The notes: generated from the sequence alone by a model not told the origin. A stretch of 64,000 nucleotides of DNA from Eubacterium oxidoreducens (GCF_900104415.1 NZ_FMXR01000008.1:1-64000), one strand, 5' to 3'. Shown: positions 41,343-49,174, numbered from the stretch's first letter. Translations and numbers: made by a program.

Positions 41343-41350
41343 GTACTTAT
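41343..41350 (+). promoter_or_regulatory. GTACTTAT motif 21
   Basis: Followed by GGCGA-AAAAATGC-TCGCC (41371-41388), an 8-nt-loop leader hairpin. Confidence 0.55.
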
Positions 41351-41416
41351 AAATTGATAAAAAGAAAACAGGCGAAAAAATGCTCGCCATTTTGTCACAA
41401 AAAGGAGATGATATAT

Positions 41417-41830
41417 GTGACAAATGAAGAAATGTTAAAAGAATTCCAACGAGAAAAGGAGGAATTTCTAAAAAGAGATGAGGAGGTTGAATCTTCTCAT
41501 CAAAAACTGCTCGCCTTATTCCCTGAAAGTGAGCAGAAAAAAATAATCTGCCATTATAAGGCAGAGTGGCGTATGGAAGAACTGTTCCATTACGCCAAAG
41601 ATGAGGAGTGTTATGCTCCCCTCGGCGACTTCGGATTACTTCCTGAACGCCAAAAGGACACTTTAAAGCTCTTTTTGACGGAGTTTCGTGCTCCTGATGA
41701 AGACACGTTGTATTTCGCCCTCTGTGCGAGCGTAGCAGAGGACGAAGAAACGTATTGTTTCTTCCGTAAGCAATACTCATTGGCTACGTTCAGACTATTG
41801 GGCGAAGCCATAGAAGAGAGCCTGCATTAA
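41417..41830 (+). CDS. Hypothetical protein
   Basis: A 138-residue acidic helical protein. GTG at 41417 is preferred because GGAG lies 9 nt upstream; ATG at 41408 in the same frame overlaps it. The 3' end lies within the following terminator. No family recognised. Confidence 0.55.
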   Translation: MTNEEMLKEFQREKEEFLKRDEEVESSHQKLLALFPESEQKKIICHYKAEWRMEELFHYAKDEECYAPLGDFGLLPERQKDTLKLFLTEFRAPDEDTLYFALCASVAEDEETYCFFRKQYSLATFRLLGEAIEESLH

Positions 41831-41846
41831 GCGGGTTCTTTTTTTG
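41818..41846 (+). terminator. Rho-independent terminator
   Basis: GAGCCTG / CGGGTTC stem with T7, overlapping the gene's last codons. Confidence 0.75.
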
Positions 41847-41864
41847 TCTAAAAAATGTTTTGAA

Positions 41865-41872
41865 GTACTTAT
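41865..41872 (+). promoter_or_regulatory. GTACTTAT motif 22 with TGTCT box
   Basis: TGTCT at 41845-41849 lies exactly 16 nt before TACTTAT. Confidence 0.6.
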
Positions 41873-41901
41873 ATACAAAAAGACGAAAGAAGAGATATTT
41901 T

Positions 41902-42150
41902 ATGTCTGATTTAAAGAGAATGATAGTAAATTTACAGAAAAAGGGGATTGCTTTCAAACAATTTGGCAATTTGATTGTTTATCCTAGACAAAATAAATAT
42001 ATGATGCACATTTTTTCAAGAGAAGAAAGATGGTATAGCCGAAAGGTGCTGACAAAAGAAGAACTGGAGCAGTTTTTGAGAGAAACCCAAATTGTTTTTT
42101 CAAAAACTAAAAAAGAAGAAGATTTAGAGTCATTGATTGTATCAGAATAA
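41902..42150 (+). CDS. Hypothetical protein
   Basis: An 82-residue basic protein (MSDLKRMIVNLQKKGIAFKQ). GAAGAGA upstream is a weak ribosome binding site. No family recognised. Confidence 0.55.
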   Translation: MSDLKRMIVNLQKKGIAFKQFGNLIVYPRQNKYMMHIFSREERWYSRKVLTKEELEQFLRETQIVFSKTKKEEDLESLIVSE

Positions 42151-42156
42151 TGCAAA

Positions 42157-42184
42157 AAGAGCCTGTAAAAACGGGTTCTTTTTT
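42157..42184 (+). terminator. Rho-independent terminator
   Basis: GAGCCTGT / ACGGGTTC stem with T6. Confidence 0.75.
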
Positions 42185-42207
42185 GCGTTTCAAAAAAAGG
42201 AGAGAAG

Positions 42208-42390
42208 ATGGAAATTCGAGACAACAACTTTTTATATAAAGATAAGCTAAATAACCTAAAAAGGACAAACATAGGCATTTCGTGTGGTTGCGATTGTCCT
42301 GTGTATGTATTTTTGCAAGTAGAAAGCACAAATATGGAATTAAGATGTATAAATTGCGGAAATGTCACCAAAAAGAGTCTAATTGTATAG
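42208..42390 (+). CDS. Small zinc-finger-like protein
   Basis: A 60-residue protein with CGCDCPVY and LRCINCGNV, probably one zinc site. AAAGGAG lies upstream. Function unknown. Confidence 0.6.
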   Translation: MEIRDNNFLYKDKLNNLKRTNIGISCGCDCPVYVFLQVESTNMELRCINCGNVTKKSLIV

Positions 42391-42409
42391 TGATTTTTTC
42401 TATATATAA
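42376..42409 (+). promoter_or_regulatory. Class 2 element AGTCT-N20-TATATATAA
   Basis: AGTCT at 42376-42380, inside the end of the preceding gene. 20 nt, then TATATATAA from 42401. Confidence 0.5.
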
Positions 42410-42433
42410 GTGAAATTAAAAGGAGAAATAAGA

Positions 42434-42664
42434 ATGGTAAAAGATGTAACTTTGGAAGATGATAACTCGCCTTATGGTGGAGTTTCCTATGCAGGCGAAA
42501 CGCTTTATGCTTTTTTAGATGAAGTAGGGATAAAGAGAGATACAAATATTGAAGAAATTAACAACACTTTAGCTTTATGCGGAATTAAGCAGGTAAAGGA
42601 GGAAGAAGTTTGGAAGTATTATATACCACTTGGGTGCAAGGAATTTGCGAAGAACACTTTGTAA
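42434..42664 (+). CDS. Hypothetical protein
   Basis: A 76-residue acidic protein (MVKDVTLEDDNSPYGGVSYA). AAAGGAG precedes the ATG at 42434. It overlaps the next gene by 55 nt. Confidence 0.55.
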   Translation: MVKDVTLEDDNSPYGGVSYAGETLYAFLDEVGIKRDTNIEEINNTLALCGIKQVKEEEVWKYYIPLGCKEFAKNTL

Positions 42665-42900
42665 GAGAACATATTAAGAAGATTTCACTTGGGGATTTGC
42701 AAAAGATTTTTCGTGATTTTGTAAAGGATGAACGCAACCGTCTTTGCTTGTATACGGACCATCAAATCCTCATGTATTTCGACACAGACGAAGATTTTAA
42801 GAACTGCATTGTGACAGTAAAGCAAAGAAAAGATACCAAAAAAGAGCCGTTTCATCAGGCAAAAGACAGATTGTGTAAACTGTTGGAGGTGGAATCTTGA
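42610..42900 (+). CDS. Hypothetical protein
   Basis: A 96-residue protein from TTG with AAAGGAGG upstream, overlapping its predecessor. It overlaps the next gene by 4 nt. No family recognised. Confidence 0.5.
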   Translation: MEVLYTTWVQGICEEHFVREHIKKISLGDLQKIFRDFVKDERNRLCLYTDHQILMYFDTDEDFKNCIVTVKQRKDTKKEPFHQAKDRLCKLLEVES

Positions 42901-43190
42901 CCAAAAAGAAAATACTGAAAAACATTAAGGAAATTGAGACAAAAATTAAGGAAAAAGGGAATGAGAAATCTCTTATGGACGCACTTTTCATTTGCTTTAC
43001 CTATATCTACAAGATTCAGGCATCACTAGTCGTTCCGTTTTTTGGGTATCAACTGTTTATTCAAAACGGAGACGTGTATCAAATCAAAGATGCAGATGGG
43101 AAAGAGGTCGCAAAAACGATAAACAAAAAACTAAGAGGGTTAGATGGAAAGGCTGTAAATGTCAAGGAATTTATCCTTAGTATTGTTTAA
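42897..43190 (+). CDS. Hypothetical protein
   Basis: A 97-residue basic protein, TTG start coupled to the previous stop. An amphipathic helical N-terminus is followed by a beta-rich part. No family recognised. Confidence 0.5.
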   Translation: MTKKKILKNIKEIETKIKEKGNEKSLMDALFICFTYIYKIQASLVVPFFGYQLFIQNGDVYQIKDADGKEVAKTINKKLRGLDGKAVNVKEFILSIV

Positions 43191-43205
43191 CGAAAGGAGA
43201 AAAAA

Positions 43206-43922
43206 GTGAAAAAGTTTATTTTCCCCTTAATGGGGCTGTTTGCAATAGTATTTTTAACAGGGTGTAATTTTGATATTCCTGCTGAAATATCCACAAGCGA
43301 AAGAGAATATGTAACGGTAAATAGCGAAGATAGTGCAAGTGCAGAGGAAGAATACGAATCCGCATATAAAATCCTTAATAATAACGAAACTTCTTTTACT
43401 GAAGAAGAACTTGAAAAGGGCAAAATTTCCTTTGAGGAATATTATGACCTAGATTCACTTGGCAGATGCACAGGTGCATTTGCATCAGTTGGAACAGATT
43501 TAATGCCTGATGATGACCGAGAGGACATTTCAGAGGTTTATCCTACAGGTTGGGAACAGACAAATTATGGTTCTATTGACAATGGTGGTTGGCTGTATAA
43601 CAGATGCCATTTAATTGCATATTGTCTGACGGGAGAAAACGATAACGAAAAAAATCTAATCACAGGTACTCGATATTTAAACATTGAGGGTATGTGGCAG
43701 ATGGAAGAAAGTGTAAAGTTTTACTTAGAGGAAAACCCAAATAATCATGTGCTTTATCGAGTAACTCCTGACTTTGACGGCAATAATTTATTAGCAAGCG
43801 GAGTTGAGATTGAGGCAAAATCTGTAGAAGATGACGGTCTTGAATTTCACGTTTATTGCTACAATATTCAGCCAAATATAACAATTGATTACGCAACAGG
43901 AGAAAGCGAGGAAACGAAGTGA
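43206..43922 (+). CDS. Lipoprotein DNA/RNA non-specific endonuclease
   Basis: A 238-residue protein with GTG start and AAAGGAG upstream. A lipoprotein signal ends in LTGC (Cys about residue 20), so it is surface-anchored. The nuclease core shows WLYNRCHLIAYCLTGENDNE and NLITGTRYLNIEGM: the beta-beta-alpha-Me signature with catalytic His and metal-binding Asn, as in DNA-entry nucleases. It could degrade extracellular DNA or process DNA at the cell surface during transfer. Confidence 0.85.
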   Translation: MKKFIFPLMGLFAIVFLTGCNFDIPAEISTSEREYVTVNSEDSASAEEEYESAYKILNNNETSFTEEELEKGKISFEEYYDLDSLGRCTGAFASVGTDLMPDDDREDISEVYPTGWEQTNYGSIDNGGWLYNRCHLIAYCLTGENDNEKNLITGTRYLNIEGMWQMEESVKFYLEENPNNHVLYRVTPDFDGNNLLASGVEIEAKSVEDDGLEFHVYCYNIQPNITIDYATGESEETK

Positions 43923-44104
43923 AAGAACGATTAAAAGAAATTGAAAACTATGCAAAAGAGATTCAAAAAATTGCAGAAGATATTGCAAAAGATAGCAATA
44001 ATCGTTTTGTAAAGCAGGACATAAGTGGGTTTGTTTATGCCATTATCAACGGAGAAGAAATTGACGCTGATTTTATGAACGAATGTCTAAGTATCAAGGG
44101 TTAA
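43919..44104 (+). CDS. Hypothetical protein
   Basis: A 61-residue charged helical protein, GTG start overlapping the nuclease stop by 4 nt. No family recognised. Confidence 0.5.
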   Translation: MKERLKEIENYAKEIQKIAEDIAKDSNNRFVKQDISGFVYAIINGEEIDADFMNECLSIKG

Positions 44105-44117
44105 TGCCTATATATAA
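44084..44117 (+). promoter_or_regulatory. Class 2 element TGTCT-N20-TATATATAA
   Basis: TGTCT at 44084-44088, 20 nt, TATATATAA from 44109. GAAAGAGAGG follows. Confidence 0.6.
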
Positions 44118-44141
44118 TTAGAAAGAGAGGTAAAAAAAACG

Positions 44142-44303
44142 ATGGGAACTATGGACGAAGAAAAACTCAAAGGAAAAGTAATTGTTGATGCCGAAATAAC
44201 AGGTTATGGCATAACTTTAAAATTAAGTGATGGAACTATCTTTAAATACGAAGCATCTGATGGTGGGTACTCTGTTTGGGATTGGGCAGAAAGCGAGGAA
44301 TAG
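44142..44303 (+). CDS. Small hypothetical protein
   Basis: A 53-residue acidic protein (MGTMDEEKLKGKVIVDAEIT) with AGAGAGG upstream. It forms a predicted beta-sheet and ends 3 nt before the DUF3850 gene. Confidence 0.55.
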   Translation: MGTMDEEKLKGKVIVDAEITGYGITLKLSDGTIFKYEASDGGYSVWDWAESEE

Positions 44304-44306
44304 AGA

Positions 44307-44549
44307 ATGACACACGAACTTAAAATTTTACCTCAATATTATGAAGATATATTGAGCCGTAATAAAAACTTTGAATTAAGGAAAGATGATAGAAATTATC
44401 AAGTAGGTGACTTGATAACGTTTAGAGAGTGGACGGGTAAAAAATACACGGGGGCAGAAATTAGAAATGTGCCTATTGTGTATATCCTCAGAAATGCCGA
44501 GAAATACGGACTAAAAGAGGGGTATTGTATTTTAGGCTTAAATCGTTAA
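44307..44549 (+). CDS. DUF3850 (ASCH-like) protein
   Basis: An 80-residue protein. MTHELKILPQYYEDILSRNK, then FELRKDDRNYQVGDLITFREW and YILGL-like ending (YCILGLNR) match DUF3850, a small RNA-binding-like ASCH/PUA-fold domain frequent in phages and ICEs. Function unknown. Confidence 0.85.
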   Translation: MTHELKILPQYYEDILSRNKNFELRKDDRNYQVGDLITFREWTGKKYTGAEIRNVPIVYILRNAEKYGLKEGYCILGLNR

Positions 44550-44566
44550 AAAGGGAGGAGTAAGAA

Positions 44567-45007
44567 ATGACAAGAGAGCAGGCAAGACGTAAAATCGACT
44601 CATTGGATTTTTACTTACAAAACCATACGGATGATTATGGGGAGGAAAGCCACACGGCTATGATGATGGCAATCAAAGCATTAGAGCAAGAGCCTTGCGA
44701 AGATGCGGTAAATAGAGCAGAAGTTATTAGAGCGTTTGATAAGTGGATAAAGAGCAGAGAAGATTTTGCGGAGCATCCTGTGTGGTTTGCACGAGATATT
44801 GTTAGTATGCCATCCGTAACACCTGTACGCAAGAAAGGCGAGTGGCTTAGAATGTCGGATTTATCAGAACAAGAGGACGATAGATATAGATGTTCACGTT
44901 GCGGAAATGTAATTCATTATAAAGACAAAATGAATTTATATACATTTAACAGTTGGTGCGGTAGATGTGGAAGCGATAATGGAAGAAAGATTGAGGTAGG
45001 AGTATGA
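44567..45007 (+). CDS. Phage-type zinc-ribbon protein
   Basis: A 146-residue protein. The phrase ALEQEPCEDAVNRAEVI, a proline-rich linker with PSVTPVRKKGEW and a zinc ribbon (YRCSRCGNVI, WCGRCGSDNG) are typical of a widespread clostridial phage/ICE family. It is paralogous to the next gene and overlaps it by 4 nt. Confidence 0.7.
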   Translation: MTREQARRKIDSLDFYLQNHTDDYGEESHTAMMMAIKALEQEPCEDAVNRAEVIRAFDKWIKSREDFAEHPVWFARDIVSMPSVTPVRKKGEWLRMSDLSEQEDDRYRCSRCGNVIHYKDKMNLYTFNSWCGRCGSDNGRKIEVGV

Positions 45008-45435
45008 CAAGAGAAGATTTGAGAATTCATTGTGAAAAGCAAATCCAACACTGTGAACAGTGGGCAGAATGGAATAGAGAAGAACCACATGGAAAAGTTT
45101 ATGAAGAACATAAACTCATACTTGAATTGTTAGAACAAGAGCCTTGCGAAGATTGCTGGAGTAAAAAAGAGGTAGTAGACATTATAAATAGGCAAAGATT
45201 TGGAATACAGAAAATCAGCATGAGCATTATTAAGGAAAAACTAGAAGCCTTATCATTAGTAACACCTACACGCAATAAAGGTAAGTGGCTTGGAGATAAG
45301 GCATATCCAATTTGTCCTAAATGTAATTGCAATATCATAGAGGAATACATATCTTGTTCAGACTATGCAGAAATGTATAAACCTATGAAATTTTGCCCCA
45401 AATGTGGAGCAGAAATGGAGGAGGATGAAGAATGA
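45004..45435 (+). CDS. Phage-type zinc-ribbon protein, paralogue
   Basis: A 143-residue protein with LLEQEPCEDCW, VTPTRNKGKW and a C-terminal ribbon (ICPKCNCNII, KFCPKCGAEM). Same family as its neighbour. It is coupled on both sides by ATGA-type overlaps. Confidence 0.7.
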   Translation: MTREDLRIHCEKQIQHCEQWAEWNREEPHGKVYEEHKLILELLEQEPCEDCWSKKEVVDIINRQRFGIQKISMSIIKEKLEALSLVTPTRNKGKWLGDKAYPICPKCNCNIIEEYISCSDYAEMYKPMKFCPKCGAEMEEDEE

Positions 45436-45674
45436 GCAAAGAAAAACAGATACAGGACCAGCAAAGCAAACAGTTAATAGATGGATTGTCAAAAATGCCA
45501 CCTATGGTAATAGCAGCCGCATATCTTCACGCTATTAACTATACATTGTATGGTGAAGACGTTACAGAAAAGTGGGTAACAGCCACTCAACAGTCGTACG
45601 TATTAGAAAAGGCATATAGAAAAGGCTATTATGATGCCTTACAAAGACAGGCAGAAATGGAGGGTGAAGAATGA
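45432..45674 (+). CDS. Hypothetical protein
   Basis: An 80-residue helical protein (MSKEKQIQDQQSKQLIDGLS), 4-nt overlaps with both neighbours. Common small gene type in clostridial phages; function unknown. Confidence 0.55.
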   Translation: MSKEKQIQDQQSKQLIDGLSKMPPMVIAAAYLHAINYTLYGEDVTEKWVTATQQSYVLEKAYRKGYYDALQRQAEMEGEE

Positions 45675-45934
45675 AATATATAGCAATAATTGATAGTGAC
45701 GATGAATTATCAGAAGACGCAATCAAAGAGTTAAAAGACACAGTGTTTATAGGGGATGAAGAAACTCCATACGGTTTTAATATTACAAACATTAAGCAAG
45801 CACCAAGACCTAGATGTAATCTAAAAGGAATTACAGAAGAAGACTTTTGGGAAAGAGTAGGCTACGACAGAGCATTAAGAGATTGTGGCTTGGATGCCAT
45901 TACCACAACCATACAAGGCAGAAATGGAGGGTGA
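45671..45934 (+). CDS. Hypothetical protein
   Basis: An 87-residue acidic protein (MKYIAIIDSDDELSEDAIKE), coupled to the upstream gene by a 4-nt overlap. No family recognised. Confidence 0.55.
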   Translation: MKYIAIIDSDDELSEDAIKELKDTVFIGDEETPYGFNITNIKQAPRPRCNLKGITEEDFWERVGYDRALRDCGLDAITTTIQGRNGG

Positions 45935-45937
45935 AGA

Positions 45938-46183
45938 ATGAGGTGTGAAAGATGTAAAGCATCTTGTGAAATTCACTATGCAGAATCATACGCAATAGAT
46001 TGGTATTGCGATGCAGGTGTTCCCGAGGATGAAATGAACGAAAATAAAGACGGAGAATGGGGCTGTAATTTACATTGGAAAACCATTCAAAAGCGAATAG
46101 AGGAGAACGAAAAGGCTTGGCTAAAAGACAAGGAAGCGTATGTGGAATGGTTCTTAAAGAAAGAAAAGGAGAACGAAGAATGA
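45938..46183 (+). CDS. Small Cys-containing protein
   Basis: An 81-residue protein with MRCERCKASCE and two more Cys downstream (WYCDAG, WGCNLH). A zinc site is plausible. It overlaps the next gene by 4 nt. Confidence 0.55.
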   Translation: MRCERCKASCEIHYAESYAIDWYCDAGVPEDEMNENKDGEWGCNLHWKTIQKRIEENEKAWLKDKEAYVEWFLKKEKENEE

Positions 46184-46449
46184 TAGCAATTAAAGATATG
46201 GAAATGCCAAAGAGTTGCAAAGAATGTCCTATGTCGCATTATGTTTTCGGAGATGGTTGGGAAATTTGGTGCAATTTCACAAAAAAGAATGTTGCTACTC
46301 CAAATCATAACTGTCCTCTAGTAGAAATCATCACTTGCGAGCATTGCAAGTATTGGCACGATGATGGAATTATGACAACTTGCGATAAGAACATTGGCAA
46401 TGGATTCCCACAAGATTATTTTTGTGGCGATGCAGAAAGGAAAGAATAA
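46180..46449 (+). CDS. Cysteine-rich zinc protein
   Basis: An 89-residue protein. It contains KSCKECPMSHY, a central Cys, CEHCKYW and two later Cys, suggesting two zinc knuckles. The start at 46180 uses the ATGA overlap with the previous stop. A longer in-frame reading from 46075 is not supported. Confidence 0.6.
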   Translation: MIAIKDMEMPKSCKECPMSHYVFGDGWEIWCNFTKKNVATPNHNCPLVEIITCEHCKYWHDDGIMTTCDKNIGNGFPQDYFCGDAERKE

Positions 46450-46623
46450 ATGTTATCGATAACAAATGAAGAACTTAAAAAGCTGATAAAAAAGATGAAT
46501 TACAAAGGTTGTAAAAATTGTGCTCACCAAATAGCACCATTAAGAATGTGCAAGTGGGCTGAATTAGGTGGTGACGGTCTTTTGCATTCTATTTGTCCTA
46601 GATGGGAAGAAAGGAGAGAGTAA
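46450..46623 (+). CDS. Small Cys-containing protein
   Basis: A 57-residue protein (MLSITNEELKKLIKKMNYKG) with GCKNCAHQ and two more Cys. The ATG overlaps the previous stop by one base. Confidence 0.6.
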   Translation: MLSITNEELKKLIKKMNYKGCKNCAHQIAPLRMCKWAELGGDGLLHSICPRWEERRE

Positions 46624-46824
46624 ATGTTCATAAGAAGAAGCAAATACGAATGTGAAAAGCTAATCGCAAAACAACGAATCGAAACATTAGAACGTATTAT
46701 TTGTCCTGACGGTCACGATTACAAGAAAGTTGGTACGAAAACGGTTGCTTTTGATACGTTGTTTGGAAATGATTTGGTACACGATGTGTACGTTTGTAGT
46801 CGGTGCGGAAAGGTGAGAGAGTAA
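46624..46824 (+). CDS. Small zinc-binding protein
   Basis: A 66-residue protein ending VYVCSRCGKVRE with further Cys/His (IICPDGHDY). It starts right after the previous stop, with GGAGAG in the preceding gene's 3' end. Confidence 0.6.
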   Translation: MFIRRSKYECEKLIAKQRIETLERIICPDGHDYKKVGTKTVAFDTLFGNDLVHDVYVCSRCGKVRE

Positions 46825-47010
46825 ATGACAGGGGAAGAATTAAAGCAAATTAAGAAACGAGCATTTAATGAAGGTATAGCTAGTGTGTGGAAAGATATAG
46901 CAAAGGTAACATCAAGACAAGGTGATTATAACTGTCTTTACAATGCTATACACGGAACAGAGAAGTATCCTAACGGATTTAATGTTCAGATTAACCCAAT
47001 ACACGAATAG
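46825..47010 (+). CDS. Hypothetical protein
   Basis: A 61-residue protein (MTGEELKQIKKRAFNEGIAS), directly after the previous stop. No family recognised. Confidence 0.55.
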   Translation: MTGEELKQIKKRAFNEGIASVWKDIAKVTSRQGDYNCLYNAIHGTEKYPNGFNVQINPIHE

Positions 47011-47020
47011 GAGAGAGTAA

Positions 47021-47416
47021 ATGGCAGAGTATATAACAAAAGAGCAAGCACTAATGCAATTGACAGGTAGATTTCCTAACGGTATAAGCCTTGAAAAATA
47101 TATAAGGCTTGTTAACTTTAGGCTAAATGGACTTGAACCCGCAGATGTGGTGGAGCGAGTAGAATATGACAAGATGGTGCAATCATTTAGGGATAGGAAT
47201 GAAAACCTAAAACAAAATCTTATAAATACTAGAAATAGTTACTTTAAACTCGAAAAAGAAATTACAGAGTTAGAGGTTAAGATTGATAAGGTTATTGGGG
47301 AAATAAAAAGTATAGATTTAATAGTCCATGATGGAATAAACCATTACTACAGAAGTGGAGAGGAAATCAAAGCAGCAGTTATTGAAATTTTAAAAATGAA
47401 TATAGGGGAGCGATAA
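47021..47416 (+). CDS. Coiled-coil protein, paralogue of the 18617 gene
   Basis: A 131-residue protein. Residues 43-97 are nearly identical to the coiled coil of the protein at 18617-19132, but this copy lacks the zinc ribbon and has another C-terminus. AGGAGAGAG lies upstream. Confidence 0.65.
   Translation: MAEYITKEQALMQLTGRFPNGISLEKYIRLVNFRLNGLEPADVVERVEYDKMVQSFRDRNENLKQNLINTRNSYFKLEKEITELEVKIDKVIGEIKSIDLIVHDGINHYYRSGEEIKAAVIEILKMNIGER
47150..47308 (+). repeat. Duplicated coding segment (copy 2)
   Basis: About 92% identical to 18720-18880 at DNA level. Confidence 0.7.
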
Positions 47417-47824
47417 ATGAAACTATATGGTGAAAGTATAATCAACTCAATAGTGGACATATACAGAACAAGTCCTATCAATCCTAACTATCCGCACGGA
47501 ATGGATTGTAAGATTTGTGAAAAAGCAGGAATTGAATGTTATGCAGATGGCGGTGATGGGTATGAATGTAATACGGGTTATGTCAAATACCTTGAACAAA
47601 AATTAACTGAAAGAAAGCAACCTACAGTAAATGCAATCCCTATTCCCGAGGGAGCAACTAACGGAGATGTGGTGAAACTCATGTTTCCAGATGGTGAGTA
47701 TGGAACTAATGGCAATTTTGTTCATGTATATATCCCATTTGGCAGCATTATTCAGACCATGACTTTTGACCTATCTTGGTGGAACGCACCATATAGAAAG
47801 GAGTGGAAGAATGAAACGATATAA
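47417..47824 (+). CDS. Hypothetical protein with Cys pairs
   Basis: A 135-residue protein with MDCKICEKAGIEC and one more Cys (YECNTG). The C-terminal half (GDVVKLMFPDGEY onward) resembles a clostridial phage protein type. It overlaps the next gene by 14 nt. Confidence 0.55.
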   Translation: MKLYGESIINSIVDIYRTSPINPNYPHGMDCKICEKAGIECYADGGDGYECNTGYVKYLEQKLTERKQPTVNAIPIPEGATNGDVVKLMFPDGEYGTNGNFVHVYIPFGSIIQTMTFDLSWWNAPYRKEWKNETI

Positions 47825-48146
47825 ATTATTAAAAGAGTCAGACCTTATTCCAAACAATCAGTATGTCGCTATTGTATACTACCCTTATTCATCGCCTAAT
47901 AGAAATGCTATGTCGGAGTGGGTTTATTATGATGACTATAAACAATGGGGCGGCACGGATAAAGATGTTTCTAAAGTAGTTGACGAGAGTGTAATATCTG
48001 TATTGTTTGAATGCAACCCTGAAAGAGCATATGAAATTATGCAAGGTGGATATGAAGAAGATGGAACTTATATTGATATATTAAAAGGATATGATTTCAG
48101 ATTACAGAAGAAACTTGATGAATATTTAAGCGAGGTGGAAGAATGA
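47811..48146 (+). CDS. Hypothetical protein
   Basis: A 111-residue protein (MKRYKLLKESDLIPNNQYVA). GAAAGGAG precedes the ATG at 47811. 4-nt overlap with the next gene. No family recognised. Confidence 0.55.
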   Translation: MKRYKLLKESDLIPNNQYVAIVYYPYSSPNRNAMSEWVYYDDYKQWGGTDKDVSKVVDESVISVLFECNPERAYEIMQGGYEEDGTYIDILKGYDFRLQKKLDEYLSEVEE

Positions 48147-48370
48147 AATTGATTGATGTGAATAATATAGACTATGTGAGCCTTGAAGATTCAGAACACA
48201 AAATTGAGCATGAAAAAGGTGACGAGGTTTATTGCGTAATAGCAGCGGAAGTAGTACAAGCCATCCCATTAGATAAGGTTAAGCGAGCTAGAGAAGAAAT
48301 GAAGGATAAGTCGTGTTATGGTTGTTTGCAAATTATGGACAAGCTGATAGCAGAAAGTGAGGTAGAGTAA
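48143..48370 (+). CDS. Hypothetical protein
   Basis: A 75-residue acidic protein (MKLIDVNNIDYVSLEDSEHK), coupled on both sides. No family recognised. Confidence 0.55.
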   Translation: MKLIDVNNIDYVSLEDSEHKIEHEKGDEVYCVIAAEVVQAIPLDKVKRAREEMKDKSCYGCLQIMDKLIAESEVE

Positions 48371-48642
48371 TGGATTTAGGAGCATACGCACAGATAGAAA
48401 AAATTGAAAAAATAGCAAAGGCTAACGATATAGAAGTTCCACGCTTGCGTGGGTATAGGCTTATGAAAGACGAAGAAAAAGTTAATTACATCGACCTATT
48501 TGATGGCATAGATATAACGTGTGTAGAAGACTTATGCGAATCAGTGCCGTTTTGGTCAACTAAACCATATTATTGGGTGTCAAGTAGTTACACAGATTAT
48601 CCTAAGCGTTTTTTTTGGAATATAAAGATAACAAACCCGTAA
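48370..48642 (+). CDS. Phage-type protein, first part of a split gene
   Basis: A 90-residue frame (MDLGAYAQIEKIEKIAKAND, then VPRLRGYRLM). It reaches a run of eight T at 48609-48616. After that the expected continuation (VRWERIHGWKRK) is found only in the -1 frame. A ninth T would restore one protein of about 185 residues of a type common in Lachnospiraceae phages. The run could be a -1 slippage site, a mutation or a sequencing error. Confidence 0.6.
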   Translation: MDLGAYAQIEKIEKIAKANDIEVPRLRGYRLMKDEEKVNYIDLFDGIDITCVEDLCESVPFWSTKPYYWVSSSYTDYPKRFFWNIKITNP

Positions 48643-48929
48643 GAGTAAGATGGGAACGAATACACGGATGGAAAAGAAAGAGATTAAAACTTGCTATTCA
48701 CAACCGCAAAAAGTATATTAAAGCACAATATGATGTATGGAATAAATATGTAGGTCGTGAAGATGTGTTATATATCCATTCGAGGATTGGCGGTGATAAT
48801 TGGCATCACTATTACAAAGAAGTAGTAGGGAAACCGTGGTTTATTGAAAAAGTAGATGATTGTTTTGATGAAACATACTGTGACATTTATGCACATATTA
48901 AGCAGTTAGAAAGCGAGGATGAGGAATGA
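48615..48929 (+). CDS. Phage-type protein, second part of a split gene
   Basis: A 104-residue frame from the T-run onward: EYKDNKPVRVRWERIHGWKR, then a basic helix and YVGREDVLYIHSRIGG. TTG at 48615 lies in the T-run and has no ribosome binding site, so independent initiation is unlikely. Confidence 0.55.
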   Translation: MEYKDNKPVRVRWERIHGWKRKRLKLAIHNRKKYIKAQYDVWNKYVGREDVLYIHSRIGGDNWHHYYKEVVGKPWFIEKVDDCFDETYCDIYAHIKQLESEDEE

Positions 48930-49174
48930 AAAATAATAAAGTCTATGTCTTAACAGCAGATGGTTGGACATATGGATACGGTTCAGATATATATCTTTTA
49001 GGAGTGTTCTTTGATAAGGAAATGGCTGAGGAAAAAGCAAAAGAACATGCAGAAGAACAAGATGATATTTATGTGAAGATAACTGAGATTGAAGCGAATA
49101 AGATATTCCCATTAAAAACGAATGACATGAAAGAAAACACCAATGATTATTATTTAGGAGGTTATATTGAATGA
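48926..49174 (+). CDS. Hypothetical protein
   Basis: An 82-residue acidic protein (MKNNKVYVLTADGWTYGYGS) with a KEMAEEKAKEHAEE helix, typical of small phage proteins. 4-nt overlaps with both neighbours. Confidence 0.55.
   Translation: MKNNKVYVLTADGWTYGYGSDIYLLGVFFDKEMAEEKAKEHAEEQDDIYVKITEIEANKIFPLKTNDMKENTNDYYLGGYIE

Noticed and set aside
41063-41780. Long minus-strand frames opposite the zinc-ribbon gene
   Set aside because: They cross terminators and lack start signals; the plus-strand genes explain the region.
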